From UBA9655 sp964597045 (GTDB lineage: Bacteria; Pseudomonadota; Alphaproteobacteria; UBA9655), in NCBI GenBank assembly GCA_964597045.1, contig CAZQWE010000003.1, positions 186,001 to 250,000 of the forward strand: a DNA stretch of 64,000 nt, read 5' to 3'. Below the pieces are notes generated by a model. The model was not told the DNA's origin and did not search any database. It saw nothing but the letters and a program-made list of their open reading frames with translations. A program made the translations under genes and the position numbers. This document shows, one piece after another, positions 44,643 through 53,961 of the stretch (positions are counted from its first letter, which is position 1; each line of letters starts with the position of its first letter).

Positions 44643-45913
44643 TCTCTAATCTCATTTAAATATTTGAGGTGAGGGTTGAGAAGCTTCATGAGTTGCTCAA
44701 TTCCTTTGGTTCGATAGGATTTTAGTGGATCTGGCTCATCATAGGATTCCTTATGTTGCTCAAGCTTTGAGGAAACAAATGCTGCGATATCCCTTTCGTT
44801 CTGAACACTTTGGCTTAAGCTGAGAGAATTAAGAGTATGATATAACTGAGGATTATTGAAGACATGGGGGCCATGAAGAACAAAAGCTCCCATTTGAGAG
44901 GCTTCAATGGGATTATGCCCTCCTTTCGGGATAAGGGTTGCTCCTATTAAGACGACTGGGGAAAGTGCGTAAAAAAGTCCCATTTCTCCCAGCGTATTTC
45001 CAATATAGATTTGTATATCTTTCAGAGGTTTTTTTTCCGTTCTTAAGGAAGCAGAGAAACCCATTTGATGGGCCTGCGTTTTCAGGAATTCGCTTCTTTC
45101 AATGTGGCGAGGAACAATGATAGTCAGCAAATCAGGAAACTCTTTTAATAAGAGTTGGTGAGCCTTGAGAACAATCTCATCTTCCCCCGGTTGGGTGCTG
45201 GCTGCAAGCCAAAGGGGTCTATTTGCGATAGCTTTCTTAAGCTCTTTCAGTTTTGTTTCATCAACAGGTAAAGGAGGCATTAATAGTTTTGCATTTCCCA
45301 TGACGCAAACATTATTTGCACCGAGTTGATTAAAATAGGCAGCCTGTTCTTCCGATTGGACTGCACAGAGCTCAAGTCTTGAAAGAAGAGGAGAAATCAG
45401 GTTCTTAAGTTTTTTCCAATTCTTAAAGCTTTTCGAGGAAATGCGCCCGTTGAGGAGTAGGGTTGGAATACCTCGAGATTGGGTTTCATGGAGAAGATTG
45501 GGCCAGAGTTCAGACTCAATCCAGATAGCAAGATCAGGTTGCCAATGATTCAGAAAACTTGTTACCGCTTGAGGTGTATCTATAGGTGAAAATTGGTGGG
45601 TGACATGCTTGGGAAGTCTTTGACTCACAACTTTGGCCGAGGTGGGTGTTGTGGTTGTCAGCAAAACATGGATTCCTGGATACTGCTTTTGAATGGTTTG
45701 AATAATGGTTAGAGCCGCCATAGCTTCACCCACACTCACAGCGTTAACCCAAAGCAATGGCTTATGTGGTTTCTTGACCTTTGATTTTCCAAAGCGTTCT
45801 TGAAGACGTGTCTTGTCTTCATGTCCCTTTTGAATTCTCCAGGAAAGATAAGGAATTAGAAGGGGAGAGACGATCCAGGAAAGAGTATAATAGGTACTTC
45901 TGAGAAGGCTCAT
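44639..45913 (-). CDS. waaA: 3-deoxy-D-manno-octulosonic acid (Kdo) transferase
   Basis: WaaA transfers Kdo from CMP-Kdo to lipid IVA. The 424-residue GT-B glycosyltransferase has an N-terminal membrane anchor, the NAVSVGEAMAAL motif near residue 53, WIESELWPN, and the C-terminal GGHNPIEASQMGA donor-binding block. ATG 45913 overlaps the upstream stop (ATGA) and follows GGGGGAG, so it is preferred over a start seven codons earlier. Confidence 0.95.
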   Translation of the reverse strand: MSLLRSTYYTLSWIVSPLLIPYLSWRIQKGHEDKTRLQERFGKSKVKKPHKPLLWVNAVSVGEAMAALTIIQTIQKQYPGIHVLLTTTTPTSAKVVSQRLPKHVTHQFSPIDTPQAVTSFLNHWQPDLAIWIESELWPNLLHETQSRGIPTLLLNGRISSKSFKNWKKLKNLISPLLSRLELCAVQSEEQAAYFNQLGANNVCVMGNAKLLMPPLPVDETKLKELKKAIANRPLWLAASTQPGEDEIVLKAHQLLLKEFPDLLTIIVPRHIERSEFLKTQAHQMGFSASLRTEKKPLKDIQIYIGNTLGEMGLFYALSPVVLIGATLIPKGGHNPIEASQMGAFVLHGPHVFNNPQLYHTLNSLSLSQSVQNERDIAAFVSSKLEQHKESYDEPDPLKSYRTKGIEQLMKLLNPHLKYLNEIRE

Positions 45914-46590
45914 ACTCCCCCCATTTGACCACAATACTGATCTGCTTGTTGAGTAATGGAATTAAGCGTTGTTTCAAGTTCAAATCTTAAGTCTTCATCC
46001 TCTCGATCATTGTTTTCCAAATCAATCATAGGGCCGTAAATCACGACTCCTTTTCCAAAAGGAAAAGGAAGAAAGAAACGGTCCCAGCTTTTCATAAATG
46101 AGCCTCTCGTTGATGAATAGGCAATCGGCATAATTGCAGCTTTTCCAAGACGAGCCATTTGAATAATTCCTAAGCTTGCTTTGTATCTTGGACCTCTGGG
46201 GCCATCGGGTGTTACACCTGCTGACTCGCCTTGTTTCAAGGTTTTGACGCAATTGAGTAGAGCTCGCCGACCGCCTTTGTTTGAAGACCCTGCGATCCAG
46301 CCATAGCCAAAATTTTGTGTGGTTCTTGCGATAATTTCCCCATCCGGATGGCTTGAGATGAGCATGTGAAGTTTGTGTTGTCCTCCCCAAACTTTGAACA
46401 TCATGAGAAGTCTTCCATGCCAAAAACAGGCGATAACGGGTTTGTTTTTTTTCCAGTAGGGGCTTGGATGCTCACGCCCATAAAAAGTCCATTTCCCTGT
46501 AAGCCAAATAAGTCTGACGTATTGGGTAATGAAAAAGGCTGCAAGCCTACGGACTGTTGATGACCTTCGAATTTTCTTTAAGAGTGACAA
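45910..46590 (-). CDS. DUF374 lysophospholipid acyltransferase-like protein
   Basis: A 226-residue protein of the DUF374 group in the LPLAT acyltransferase superfamily, found next to waaA in alphaproteobacterial lipid A operons. An N-terminal hydrophobic segment is followed by IACFWHGRLLMMF, ISSHPDGEIIA and TPDGPRGPRYKA, the conserved family blocks. It may acylate lipid A or a related lipid; the acceptor is not known. Confidence 0.88.
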   Translation of the reverse strand: MSLLKKIRRSSTVRRLAAFFITQYVRLIWLTGKWTFYGREHPSPYWKKNKPVIACFWHGRLLMMFKVWGGQHKLHMLISSHPDGEIIARTTQNFGYGWIAGSSNKGGRRALLNCVKTLKQGESAGVTPDGPRGPRYKASLGIIQMARLGKAAIMPIAYSSTRGSFMKSWDRFFLPFPFGKGVVIYGPMIDLENNDREDEDLRFELETTLNSITQQADQYCGQMGGV

Positions 46591-46601
46591 TCACTTATCT
46601 C

Positions 46602-48383
46602 CTATGAGGCAACTCTAAAGTTTTCTGTCTCAAATTGAAGCTCCACAAGACGGGCATAGGTTTTATTATTTTTAAGAAGTCCTTTATGGGTTCCCATTTC
46701 GGATATTTCACCATCTTCCACCACATATATCATATCCGCATCCACAACCGTTGAAAGTCGGTGTGCAACAACGATCGTCGTCCGCCCGTCCATAAGTCGG
46801 TCAAGGGCGGCTTGAACTTGACGTTCAGATTCCGTATCGAGGGATGAAGTGGCTTCATCGAGAAGGAGAAGGGGGGCATTTTTGAGCATAGCTCTTGCAA
46901 TGGACAAGCGTTGACGTTGGCCTCCAGAAAGCCTAACACCTTGTTCTCCCACCATGGTTTCATAGCCTTGAGGTAGAGTTTTAATGAAGCTATCAGCAGC
47001 AGCGCCTTTTGCGGCACCAATGATTTCAAGCTCATTCGCTGATTGGCGCCCATAAGCAATATTGGCCCTTACCGTATCATCAAACAGGATGACTTCTTGA
47101 CTGACTAGGGCGATTTGTGACCTTAATGAACCTAATGTTACATCCCGAATATCAATCCCATCAATCTTTATGGAACCTGATGTGACGTCATAAAATCGAG
47201 GGATAAGATTAAGAAGAGTTGATTTTCCTGATCCCGAAGGTCCAACAAGAGCAATTCTTTGGCCCTGCTGAATACTCAATGTAATGTCTTTTAAAGCAAC
47301 CTTACCGTTTGGATAAGAGAACCCAACATTTTTGAAACTGATATTCCCTTTTTTTACAATGAGGTTGTTTGCCTTTGATCGAGCAACAATAGAAGGTTTT
47401 AGATCAATTGCAGAAAACACACGAATGGCTGCAGCAAGACCTTCTTGGAGGTTTGCATTAAGGCCAGCGAGACGTTTCATGGGCTCATATGCCAAAAGAA
47501 GTGCTGTAATAAAGGAAATGAAAGTGCCAGTGGTTCGGTTCCCTGCGATGACCTGAGATCCTCCATAAAGGATCACAATGACGATGGCGATGCCTCCTAG
47601 TGTTTCCATAATCGGATGAGCGGCTGATCTTACACGGCCGCCTTTGATATTCAATCGACAGAGATTATCGATGAGACGAGAGACTCTCTTCTTCTCATAA
47701 GGTTCCATAGCGTAAGATTTCACAATCCTCATGCCTTGAAAGACTTGGTGCAGAAGAACGGTAAACATCCCCATTTCTTCTTGTGTATTATGGGAAACTC
47801 TTCTCATTTTTTGACCAATTTTAACAATAGGTACAATAGCCACAGGAAAGACAAAAAAGGCGAGTGTTGCAAGGAGCCAGTCTTGATAGAACATCAATCC
47901 CACAAGAAAGATAATAGAAAGTGTGTCTTTCCCCATACCAGTAAGAGCTGTTGTGACGGCATTTCGCATAAGATTAACATCATTGGTAAATCGTGAGACA
48001 AGCTCGCCACTTGAGCGAGCGTGGAAATAGGCAAGATCAGCTGTGATAAAGTGGTCAAAGAGGCGCTTTTGAATGTCAGCAATAATCTTCTGTCCCACAT
48101 AAATCATGGTATAAGACTCACCAAAACTTGAAAGACCCTTCACAATGAAGATGGCCAGAACCATGAATGCAACTTGATAAAGCATATCTGTGTTACGGGC
48201 GACAAACACATCATCGAAGAGAGGCTGGAGCATTTGTGCAAGGAATGCAGTTGTAAGAGCTGCAATGGCCATGCATATAAGCCCGCCAAATATATGAAAA
48301 CGGTAGGGTTTTATGTATTCATTCCACAAGCGACTCACAAGAGAAAGGCTTGCTTTATCTGAAAATAAATCAAGAATTTTCAT
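46602..48383 (-). CDS. msbA: MsbA-like lipid A/multidrug ABC exporter
   Basis: A 593-residue half-transporter with six N-terminal membrane helices and a C-terminal ATPase: Walker A GPSGSGKST, signature LSGGQRQRLSIARAM, Walker B LLLLDEATSSLD and the H-loop HRLST. Its position directly before the DUF374, waaA and lpxK genes favours lipid A-core flipping across the inner membrane, the MsbA role, over drug export. Confidence 0.88.
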   Translation of the reverse strand: MKILDLFSDKASLSLVSRLWNEYIKPYRFHIFGGLICMAIAALTTAFLAQMLQPLFDDVFVARNTDMLYQVAFMVLAIFIVKGLSSFGESYTMIYVGQKIIADIQKRLFDHFITADLAYFHARSSGELVSRFTNDVNLMRNAVTTALTGMGKDTLSIIFLVGLMFYQDWLLATLAFFVFPVAIVPIVKIGQKMRRVSHNTQEEMGMFTVLLHQVFQGMRIVKSYAMEPYEKKRVSRLIDNLCRLNIKGGRVRSAAHPIMETLGGIAIVIVILYGGSQVIAGNRTTGTFISFITALLLAYEPMKRLAGLNANLQEGLAAAIRVFSAIDLKPSIVARSKANNLIVKKGNISFKNVGFSYPNGKVALKDITLSIQQGQRIALVGPSGSGKSTLLNLIPRFYDVTSGSIKIDGIDIRDVTLGSLRSQIALVSQEVILFDDTVRANIAYGRQSANELEIIGAAKGAAADSFIKTLPQGYETMVGEQGVRLSGGQRQRLSIARAMLKNAPLLLLDEATSSLDTESERQVQAALDRLMDGRTTIVVAHRLSTVVDADMIYVVEDGEISEMGTHKGLLKNNKTYARLVELQFETENFRVAS

Positions 48384-48410
48384 CGATTAACTCTAATCAT
48401 TTGTTTTTTT

Positions 48411-49268
48411 TTAATCGATTAGGTACGAAAATACAATACCTAGATAAAGTAGAAGTCCAATATATATATTGGATTCAAAACGTTTTAGGCAGTTGAGAGG
48501 GTTATCTATTCTTAAAGTTAAGACTTGCCAAAACAAAAGGAGGTAAATAAAAATCCAAAAAACCCAATAAATCCAATGGAGTTTTGCTAAGGCTCCTGCA
48601 TATCCCCAGAGAAATAGAGTCCCTCCATAAACAACAGAGAGGAATATTCTCGGTTTTTGAGCCACTGCAATTGAGGAGGATTTCACACCGACCATCAAGT
48701 CATCTTGAATGTCTTGAAAACCATAGATTGTGTCATACCCGAGAGTCCAAAGAATAGCCCCTGCATAAAACATCAACGGGATGAGCGACAATGTGTTTTC
48801 AAGACTCAACCATCCCATGATAAGGCCAATATTAAATGTAAGTCCCAGAAAGGCTTGCGGCCAATAGGTAATTCGTTTCATCCAGGGATAAAGAAAAATA
48901 AGAATAAGAGCTATAAATCCTGTTAATATAACAGGATAGGGGAGCATAAAGAGAATGAGTGCACCCCCAAGGAGAAGAGTCACAAGAAAGACTTTTGCTT
49001 GGTAAGGAGATAGCTCTTCAGACGCAAGTGGTCTTACTGCAGTTCGTTTCACTTTTGCGTCATATTCCTTATCAATTAAATCATTATAAACACACCCGGC
49101 ACTGCGCATGAAGATAGCACCGAGTGCAAAAAGAAATAGAAGATTTGAGGGAGGAGTATTCTGGCTTGCAAGAGCAAGCCCCCACCAAGCTGGAAAAAGG
49201 AGGAGCAATATTCCAACAGGTCTATGGAGTCGAGCAAGTCTTATATATGGGGAAATGGATTGTGTGAT
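48411..49268 (-). CDS. ubiA: 4-hydroxybenzoate polyprenyltransferase UbiA, unusual start
   Basis: UbiA attaches the polyprenyl tail to 4-hydroxybenzoate for ubiquinone. The membrane protein has the first Asp motif NDLIDKEYD and the second YDTIYGFQDIQDD. The first normal start in frame is TTG 49208, but the 20 codons before it encode SPYIRLARLHRPVG, the conserved UbiA N-terminus, and an in-frame stop lies at 49272-49274. No ATG, GTG or TTG exists in between. A GAGGA site at 49276-49280 lies seven bases before an ATC codon at 49268, so a rare ATC start is proposed (286 residues). Confidence 0.82.
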   Translation of the reverse strand: MTQSISPYIRLARLHRPVGILLLLFPAWWGLALASQNTPPSNLLFLFALGAIFMRSAGCVYNDLIDKEYDAKVKRTAVRPLASEELSPYQAKVFLVTLLLGGALILFMLPYPVILTGFIALILIFLYPWMKRITYWPQAFLGLTFNIGLIMGWLSLENTLSLIPLMFYAGAILWTLGYDTIYGFQDIQDDLMVGVKSSSIAVAQKPRIFLSVVYGGTLFLWGYAGALAKLHWIYWVFWIFIYLLLFWQVLTLRIDNPLNCLKRFESNIYIGLLLYLGIVFSYLID

Positions 49269-49361
49269 GACTCAGTCCTCTTTTTATTTTTTAGGATTAT
49301 ATCCTATTCGATCCAAATTGAAACTTGAATTGATCTTCAGGGATATGTAAGACATAAATTT

Positions 49362-50060
49362 ATGATTCGGCTTTATCTTGAAAATGTACTCCCTGCAGAT
49401 CATGTGCTTTCCTTAGGTGAGACTCAAAGTCATTACCTGCTCAAAGTTATGCGCCTCAAGGAAGGAGATGAGATTCTCGTTTTCAATGGCCTTGATGGGG
49501 AATGGAAAGCAAAGCTTATCGATTCATCAAAGAAATCTGCCTCGCTTCAAGTCCAAGAACAAACGAGGAAGCAAGTTAAAGGACAAGATCTCTGGCTACT
49601 CTTTTCTCCTTTAAAACCCAAACGGCAAGAGTTTCTTGTGGAGAAAGCAACGGAACTAGGTGTGTACTGTCTTTGTCCTGTTTTGTGTGAAAGAACATCC
49701 ATCCCAAAGGTTAACCTTGAGAAAATGAAAGCGCATGTGATTGAGGCTGCAGAGCAAAGCGGTCGGTTAAATATTCCTGATATTAAGCCTCTGACCCCTC
49801 TGAAAAAGCTTCTTGAGAATTGGCCACTTGAAAGGCAACTTATTTTTGGGGATGAAAGCCTAACCGCTCCTGCTCTTAATACGTTTGAACTTAAAGAACC
49901 TCTAGCCTTTCTCGTGGGTCCCGAAGGAGGATTCACCTCTCAAGAATTCGATCTCTTGAGATCCAAAGGTAAGGGCGTTACATTGAGTTCCAATATCCTT
50001 CGTTCAGAAACTGCCGCTCTCGTTGGCGTTAGCTATTTAGGGTTGAAGACATTAAGTTAA
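49362..50060 (+). CDS. rsmE: 16S rRNA m3U1498 methyltransferase RsmE
   Basis: RsmE methylates U1498 of 16S rRNA. The 232-residue SPOUT-fold protein has the N-terminal PUA-like domain (HYLLKVMRLKEGDEILVFNG), KATELGV, AAEQSGR, and the C-terminal knot LVGPEGGFTSQEFD with LSSNILRSETAA. It is divergent from ubiA and convergent with an acyl-CoA dehydrogenase gene, sharing a TTAA with its stop. Confidence 0.95.
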   Translation: MIRLYLENVLPADHVLSLGETQSHYLLKVMRLKEGDEILVFNGLDGEWKAKLIDSSKKSASLQVQEQTRKQVKGQDLWLLFSPLKPKRQEFLVEKATELGVYCLCPVLCERTSIPKVNLEKMKAHVIEAAEQSGRLNIPDIKPLTPLKKLLENWPLERQLIFGDESLTAPALNTFELKEPLAFLVGPEGGFTSQEFDLLRSKGKGVTLSSNILRSETAALVGVSYLGLKTLS

Positions 50061-51850
50061 AACGGCCCAAAGCCTTCATCTTTGAAGTTCATTAATGACC
50101 CTGCACCTGCTGATAAGGTTGCAAAAAGCGCACCTGTTTGTGGAAGGATCTTTTGCATAAAATAGCGCGCTGTATCAATTTTCCCTTGATAAAAGGCCTG
50201 TTCTTCACCTGAAGCCTTTGGGAGGGAGACCTCAACAGCACGGTTCCATAAATAGGCATGAGTCACAAGAGCAAATAGTTTGAGATAGTCAGTGGCTGCA
50301 GCGCCAGCCTCGTTATGATCCAGCATGGCTTTTGTGGCTATCGTTAGAGTGGCTTGTTGTAGACGTCCCAGTGCTTTCTCAAGCGGTTCAATAAACTCGT
50401 TCATTTGTTCATTGTTCTTGTGTTGTTCTATATAGTTTTGAACAATTCCAAAAAAAGCTTTCACCAGCCTTCCATTTCCCACTGCAAGTTTTCTTCCGAT
50501 CAAATCCATAGCTTGAATGCCATTCGTCCCTTCATAGAGTTGACTAATCCTACTATCCCTTACGAACTGTTCCATTCCATTTTCCCGTATATACCCATGT
50601 CCCCCATAGATCTGGATGCCCATATTGGCGATGTCAAAGCCCGTATCCGTTACGAATGCCTTTACGATTGGAGTCATGAGTTGAACAAGATCATCAGCTT
50701 TTTGTTTTTCCTCAGGATCTTGAAGTTTAAACGATCGATCAAGCTCCAGTCCCACCCAGGTAATCATCATCCGATTTCCTTCATTAATGGCTTTCATGGT
50801 GAGGAGCATACGGCGAACGTCTGGGTGGACAAGGATGGGATCCGCGGGTTTCTCAGGATATTGTGGACCACTTAAAGCCCTGCCTTGGAGGCGTTCCTTA
50901 GCGTAAGCTAGCGCATTTTGATATGCAATTTCACCAATGCCAAGTCCTTGAATTCCCACACCTAAGCGCGCACTGTTCATCATAACAAACATATTCTGCA
51001 TGCCTTTATAAAGATCACCGATGAGATAACCGGTGGCATCCTCAAAGTTCATGACACACGTTGAGGATGCCTTAATTCCCATTTTGTGCTCAATAGATGC
51101 ACACGTTACACCGTTTCGTGCACCGAGAGTTCCATCATCATTCACAAGAAATTTAGGAACGAGAAATAGGCTAATCCCATGGATTCCTGGTTCGGCTTCC
51201 GGTGTTCGAGCGATGACGAGATGGACGATATTCTCCGTTAGATCATGTTCTCCAGATGTAATGAAAATCTTCGTACCCGTAAGCTTGTAACTACCGTTTT
51301 CTTGAGGAACAGCCTTTGTGCGAAGGAGACCTAAGTCCGTACCACAATGAGGTTCCGTTAAGCACATGGTCCCACCCCATTTGGCTGCAATCAAGTTAGG
51401 TAAGAATTTTTGCTTAAGTTCATCAGACCCGCTTACTTCAAGCGCATGAATAGCGCCTGTTGTCAGAAGGGGATACACGGAAAATGAGAGGTTAGTTGCA
51501 ATCGATATTTCATTAAATATGTTAGAAATGGTGACCGGTAGACCCTGTCCCCCATATTTTGGATCGCCACTAAGGGAGAGCCAGCCGATATCCATAAACT
51601 CTTTGTAGGCTTCCTTAAAGCCTTTGGGAGTTCGAACGGTCCCATCTTCAAAATGACAACCCTCTTCATCGCCGGGTCTGTTTAGGGGGAGGAGTGTATT
51701 TTCGCAAAATTTGGCCGCTTCTGTTAATATAGCATCAATGTCTGAATCTTGGATATTCTCATATCCTGGAAGAGAGCGCAGTTGATCGGTACCCAATAAT
51801 TCTTTGAGAACAAATGAGATATCTCGCAGGGGAGCTTTATAGGTTTGCAT
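50057..51850 (-). CDS. Acyl-CoA dehydrogenase, 597-residue long type
   Basis: A large FAD-dependent acyl-CoA dehydrogenase of the type with a C-terminal extension, common in alphaproteobacteria. Visible are the N-terminal helix bundle, MCLTEPHCGTDLGLLRTKA and GTKIFITSGEHD of the FAD/substrate site, and QIYGGHGYIRENGMEQFVRDSRISQLYEGTNGIQ with the probable catalytic Glu. It should start beta-oxidation of medium- to long-chain acyl-CoAs. No other beta-oxidation gene adjoins it. Confidence 0.92.
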   Translation of the reverse strand: MQTYKAPLRDISFVLKELLGTDQLRSLPGYENIQDSDIDAILTEAAKFCENTLLPLNRPGDEEGCHFEDGTVRTPKGFKEAYKEFMDIGWLSLSGDPKYGGQGLPVTISNIFNEISIATNLSFSVYPLLTTGAIHALEVSGSDELKQKFLPNLIAAKWGGTMCLTEPHCGTDLGLLRTKAVPQENGSYKLTGTKIFITSGEHDLTENIVHLVIARTPEAEPGIHGISLFLVPKFLVNDDGTLGARNGVTCASIEHKMGIKASSTCVMNFEDATGYLIGDLYKGMQNMFVMMNSARLGVGIQGLGIGEIAYQNALAYAKERLQGRALSGPQYPEKPADPILVHPDVRRMLLTMKAINEGNRMMITWVGLELDRSFKLQDPEEKQKADDLVQLMTPIVKAFVTDTGFDIANMGIQIYGGHGYIRENGMEQFVRDSRISQLYEGTNGIQAMDLIGRKLAVGNGRLVKAFFGIVQNYIEQHKNNEQMNEFIEPLEKALGRLQQATLTIATKAMLDHNEAGAAATDYLKLFALVTHAYLWNRAVEVSLPKASGEEQAFYQGKIDTARYFMQKILPQTGALFATLSAGAGSLMNFKDEGFGPF

Positions 51851-51988
51851 ATATTTTCCCTTTCATGATCATTCCTTTTTCATATCATGAAAGGATTAAT
51901 GAAGTGATAACATGGAAACAGATTCGTAATTAACGCAATATCAATATATTTAATGTAGAATAATTTATTGTAAATACGGAGGTTTAAT

Positions 51989-52231
51989 ATGAGTGCAGTC
52001 CGCAAACTTAAGCCACTTAATTTTGACATTCCCCAAGTTTCATTCTTTCCTCAACTCAATATAGGATATGATGAAGTCTTTGAGGATGTAAATCCGTTTG
52101 AAACCCTTTTAATCAAAAATGATACTTGGGTTCAAACAACGAAGGATCAGTGGGTGAGTGAGGAAATTGAGGAGGAAGCTCGAGTAGAGCTATTACCCAT
52201 CGTTCAATTGGGTGGAAACTTGTCTCTTTAG
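51989..52231 (+). CDS. Small protein of unknown function
   Basis: An 80-residue acidic, soluble protein. A good ribosome binding site (GGAGG) lies seven bases before the ATG, which supports expression. Its stop is immediately followed by the convergent grxD gene with a four-base overlap. No family is recognised; the sequence contains no signal peptide or membrane helix. Confidence 0.6.
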   Translation: MSAVRKLKPLNFDIPQVSFFPQLNIGYDEVFEDVNPFETLLIKNDTWVQTTKDQWVSEEIEEEARVELLPIVQLGGNLSL

Positions 52232-52551
52232 GCAATCAGTCCTTTGTCCTTTAAAAGCCCTTGAAGTTCACCCGTTTGAAACATTTCACGAACGATATCA
52301 CAACCGCCTATAAATTCACCTTTAATATAGAGTTGAGGAATGGTTGGCCAATTTGTAAATGTTTTTATGCCTTCTCGAAGTTCTGTATCTTGCATGACAT
52401 CAACCGCTTTGTAGGCGACAGCCAGTGTCTTTAAGATTTGAACAACGGACGCTGAAAATCCACACATTGGAAATTTATCATTTCCTTTCATGAAGAGAAC
52501 AATATCATTGGATTCTATATCTTTTCGAATTTGATCATAAATGAGAGACAT
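52228..52551 (-). CDS. grxD: Monothiol glutaredoxin GrxD
   Basis: A 107-residue CGFS-type glutaredoxin (Cys30 in MCGFS) with WPTIPQLYIKGEFIGGCDIV, which holds the glutathione-binding cis-proline and GGCD. Such proteins bind [2Fe-2S] clusters with BolA partners and pass them on. The bolA gene lies four bases upstream in the same operon, supporting this role. Confidence 0.95.
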   Translation of the reverse strand: MSLIYDQIRKDIESNDIVLFMKGNDKFPMCGFSASVVQILKTLAVAYKAVDVMQDTELREGIKTFTNWPTIPQLYIKGEFIGGCDIVREMFQTGELQGLLKDKGLIA

Positions 52552-52555
52552 TCTT

Positions 52556-52792
52556 TTACTCCGCTATTGCTTCTGTCTTCAGTGAAAGAGCATGAAGTTT
52601 CGTGCCCATTTGACCTTGAAGTGCATCATATACCATTTGATGCTGTTGAACACGTGTTTTTCCCTGAAATACTTGAGAAATAATAGTTGCTGAATAGTGA
52701 TCATTATCCCCAGCCAGATCTGTTATCTCTATTTGTGCATCTGGAAAAGCATTGATAATATATTCGTATAATTGTTCGCTCGACATTGCCAT
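52556..52792 (-). CDS. BolA family protein
   Basis: A 78-residue BolA/IbaG-type protein, the usual partner of monothiol glutaredoxin in iron-sulfur trafficking. The family core is present: DHYSATIISQVFQGKTRVQQHQMVYDALQG, with the conserved histidine of the cluster-binding loop in QQHQMVY. It is directly upstream of grxD. The start could be the third codon (also ATG). Confidence 0.92.
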   Translation of the reverse strand: MAMSSEQLYEYIINAFPDAQIEITDLAGDNDHYSATIISQVFQGKTRVQQHQMVYDALQGQMGTKLHALSLKTEAIAE

Positions 52793-52837
52793 AATATTAG
52801 TCCGAAAAAGTTTTTATATTACAAAATATTTCTGATA

Positions 52838-53593
52838 TCAATTCTTCTTTTTATTTGCTGACTTTGCAGTATCTTTCACCTTAATTGTGTTGCCTTTGTC
52901 TTTTCCTTTAAGAAGAGGATCTACAATTTTCTGAAACTCATCAAAGCTGAGAGCATGCTGATAAACCTTTGCATTAATAACGATTGTGGGTGTTGCAATA
53001 ATATTATACTTCCGTTGACCATCTAAGCGACTTTGGACAATACGGTCCAACAGCTTTTGATTCTTTAGACAAGAATCATATTGCTCTTGAGTTATACCAT
53101 TTTGAAGCGCCACTTTTTTGAGGGCTTCATTTGGATCATCGGCAAGAAGCCAGTCTTTTTGTTTTGAATAAAAAGTTTTTAACGAATCCATATACTTCAT
53201 TTCCCCGCGACACCAAGCTAATTGAGCTGCAGTGAGTGCAATGGCATCCGATGGATAATCGCGAAAAATGATACGAACCAGTCCTGTTTTGATATATTTC
53301 TCATTAATTTTGGGGAGAATATCCGTATGAAACTCAGCACAATGACCACAGGTCAGGGATGAATAATCGACGATAATGACAGGAGCCTCTTTGTTGCCAA
53401 TTCCCATTTCGGGTAAAAGATCAATCTTAGCAGTAGGGTCACCTATTGGATCAGTTTTTTCAACTTTCTGTTCTTTCTTTGGAGCCTCTGCTTTTTGCAT
53501 TTCAGCTGATTTGGAGGCAGACTTTTCTTCTCCCGCAAATGCATCGAGCGAGAGCAATCCTAAGAATAAAAAGAAATGTACGACAAAACGCAT
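52838..53593 (-). CDS. DsbA-family periplasmic thiol oxidoreductase
   Basis: A 251-residue protein with a signal peptide (residues 1-20, ending AFA), a charged Lys/Glu/Ala-rich linker (about 21-50) and a thioredoxin-fold domain with active site CGHC (Cys82 and Cys85) and the cis-proline loop ATPT. This is the DsbA-like DUF/thioredoxin_4 type found in alphaproteobacteria and Rickettsiales. It probably forms or isomerises disulfides in exported proteins. Confidence 0.9.
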   Translation of the reverse strand: MRFVVHFFLFLGLLSLDAFAGEEKSASKSAEMQKAEAPKKEQKVEKTDPIGDPTAKIDLLPEMGIGNKEAPVIIVDYSSLTCGHCAEFHTDILPKINEKYIKTGLVRIIFRDYPSDAIALTAAQLAWCRGEMKYMDSLKTFYSKQKDWLLADDPNEALKKVALQNGITQEQYDSCLKNQKLLDRIVQSRLDGQRKYNIIATPTIVINAKVYQHALSFDEFQKIVDPLLKGKDKGNTIKVKDTAKSANKKKN

Positions 53594-53961
53594 GTGTTTC
53601 TCTCCTTAAATCTTGTAAAGAATAAGGAAAATTTGAGCATTTGACAAGAAGAAATGACAAAAACCTGACATTTCTCAGTGATTGTCTTTAGTTAGAGGTC
53701 GTAATCTGTCGAAGTAATCCTTCAATTATATTTTTTTCGATGGATCACTTTAACGCGGCTTCTTCCCTCCTCGCTATGATGAAAGATGTATTTTATTCAT
53801 ATATTGAATGTTAAAATCAAATTGATAAATTCACTGAACCTCAGTATAGGGAATAAAGATAGCTAAAGAGCAATTTGAGACTCGTGGGCAAAATATCTGA
53901 TAGAGGACTCATTTGACCCAATTACGAGTCGCTGGAAACAGGCTAAAATGAAGGTGAACTC
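53594..53961. other. 368-bp gap with no supported gene
   Basis: I see no convincing ORF, tRNA, repeat or paired promoter here. The region is AT-rich and separates the divergent DsbA-like and amidotransferase genes, so it presumably holds both promoters, but no -35/-10 pair with good spacing stands out. Confidence 0.5.

Noticed and set aside
46022..46423. 133-codon ORF in another frame of the DUF374 gene
   Set aside because: The DUF374 frame carries all conserved motifs; this one shows none.
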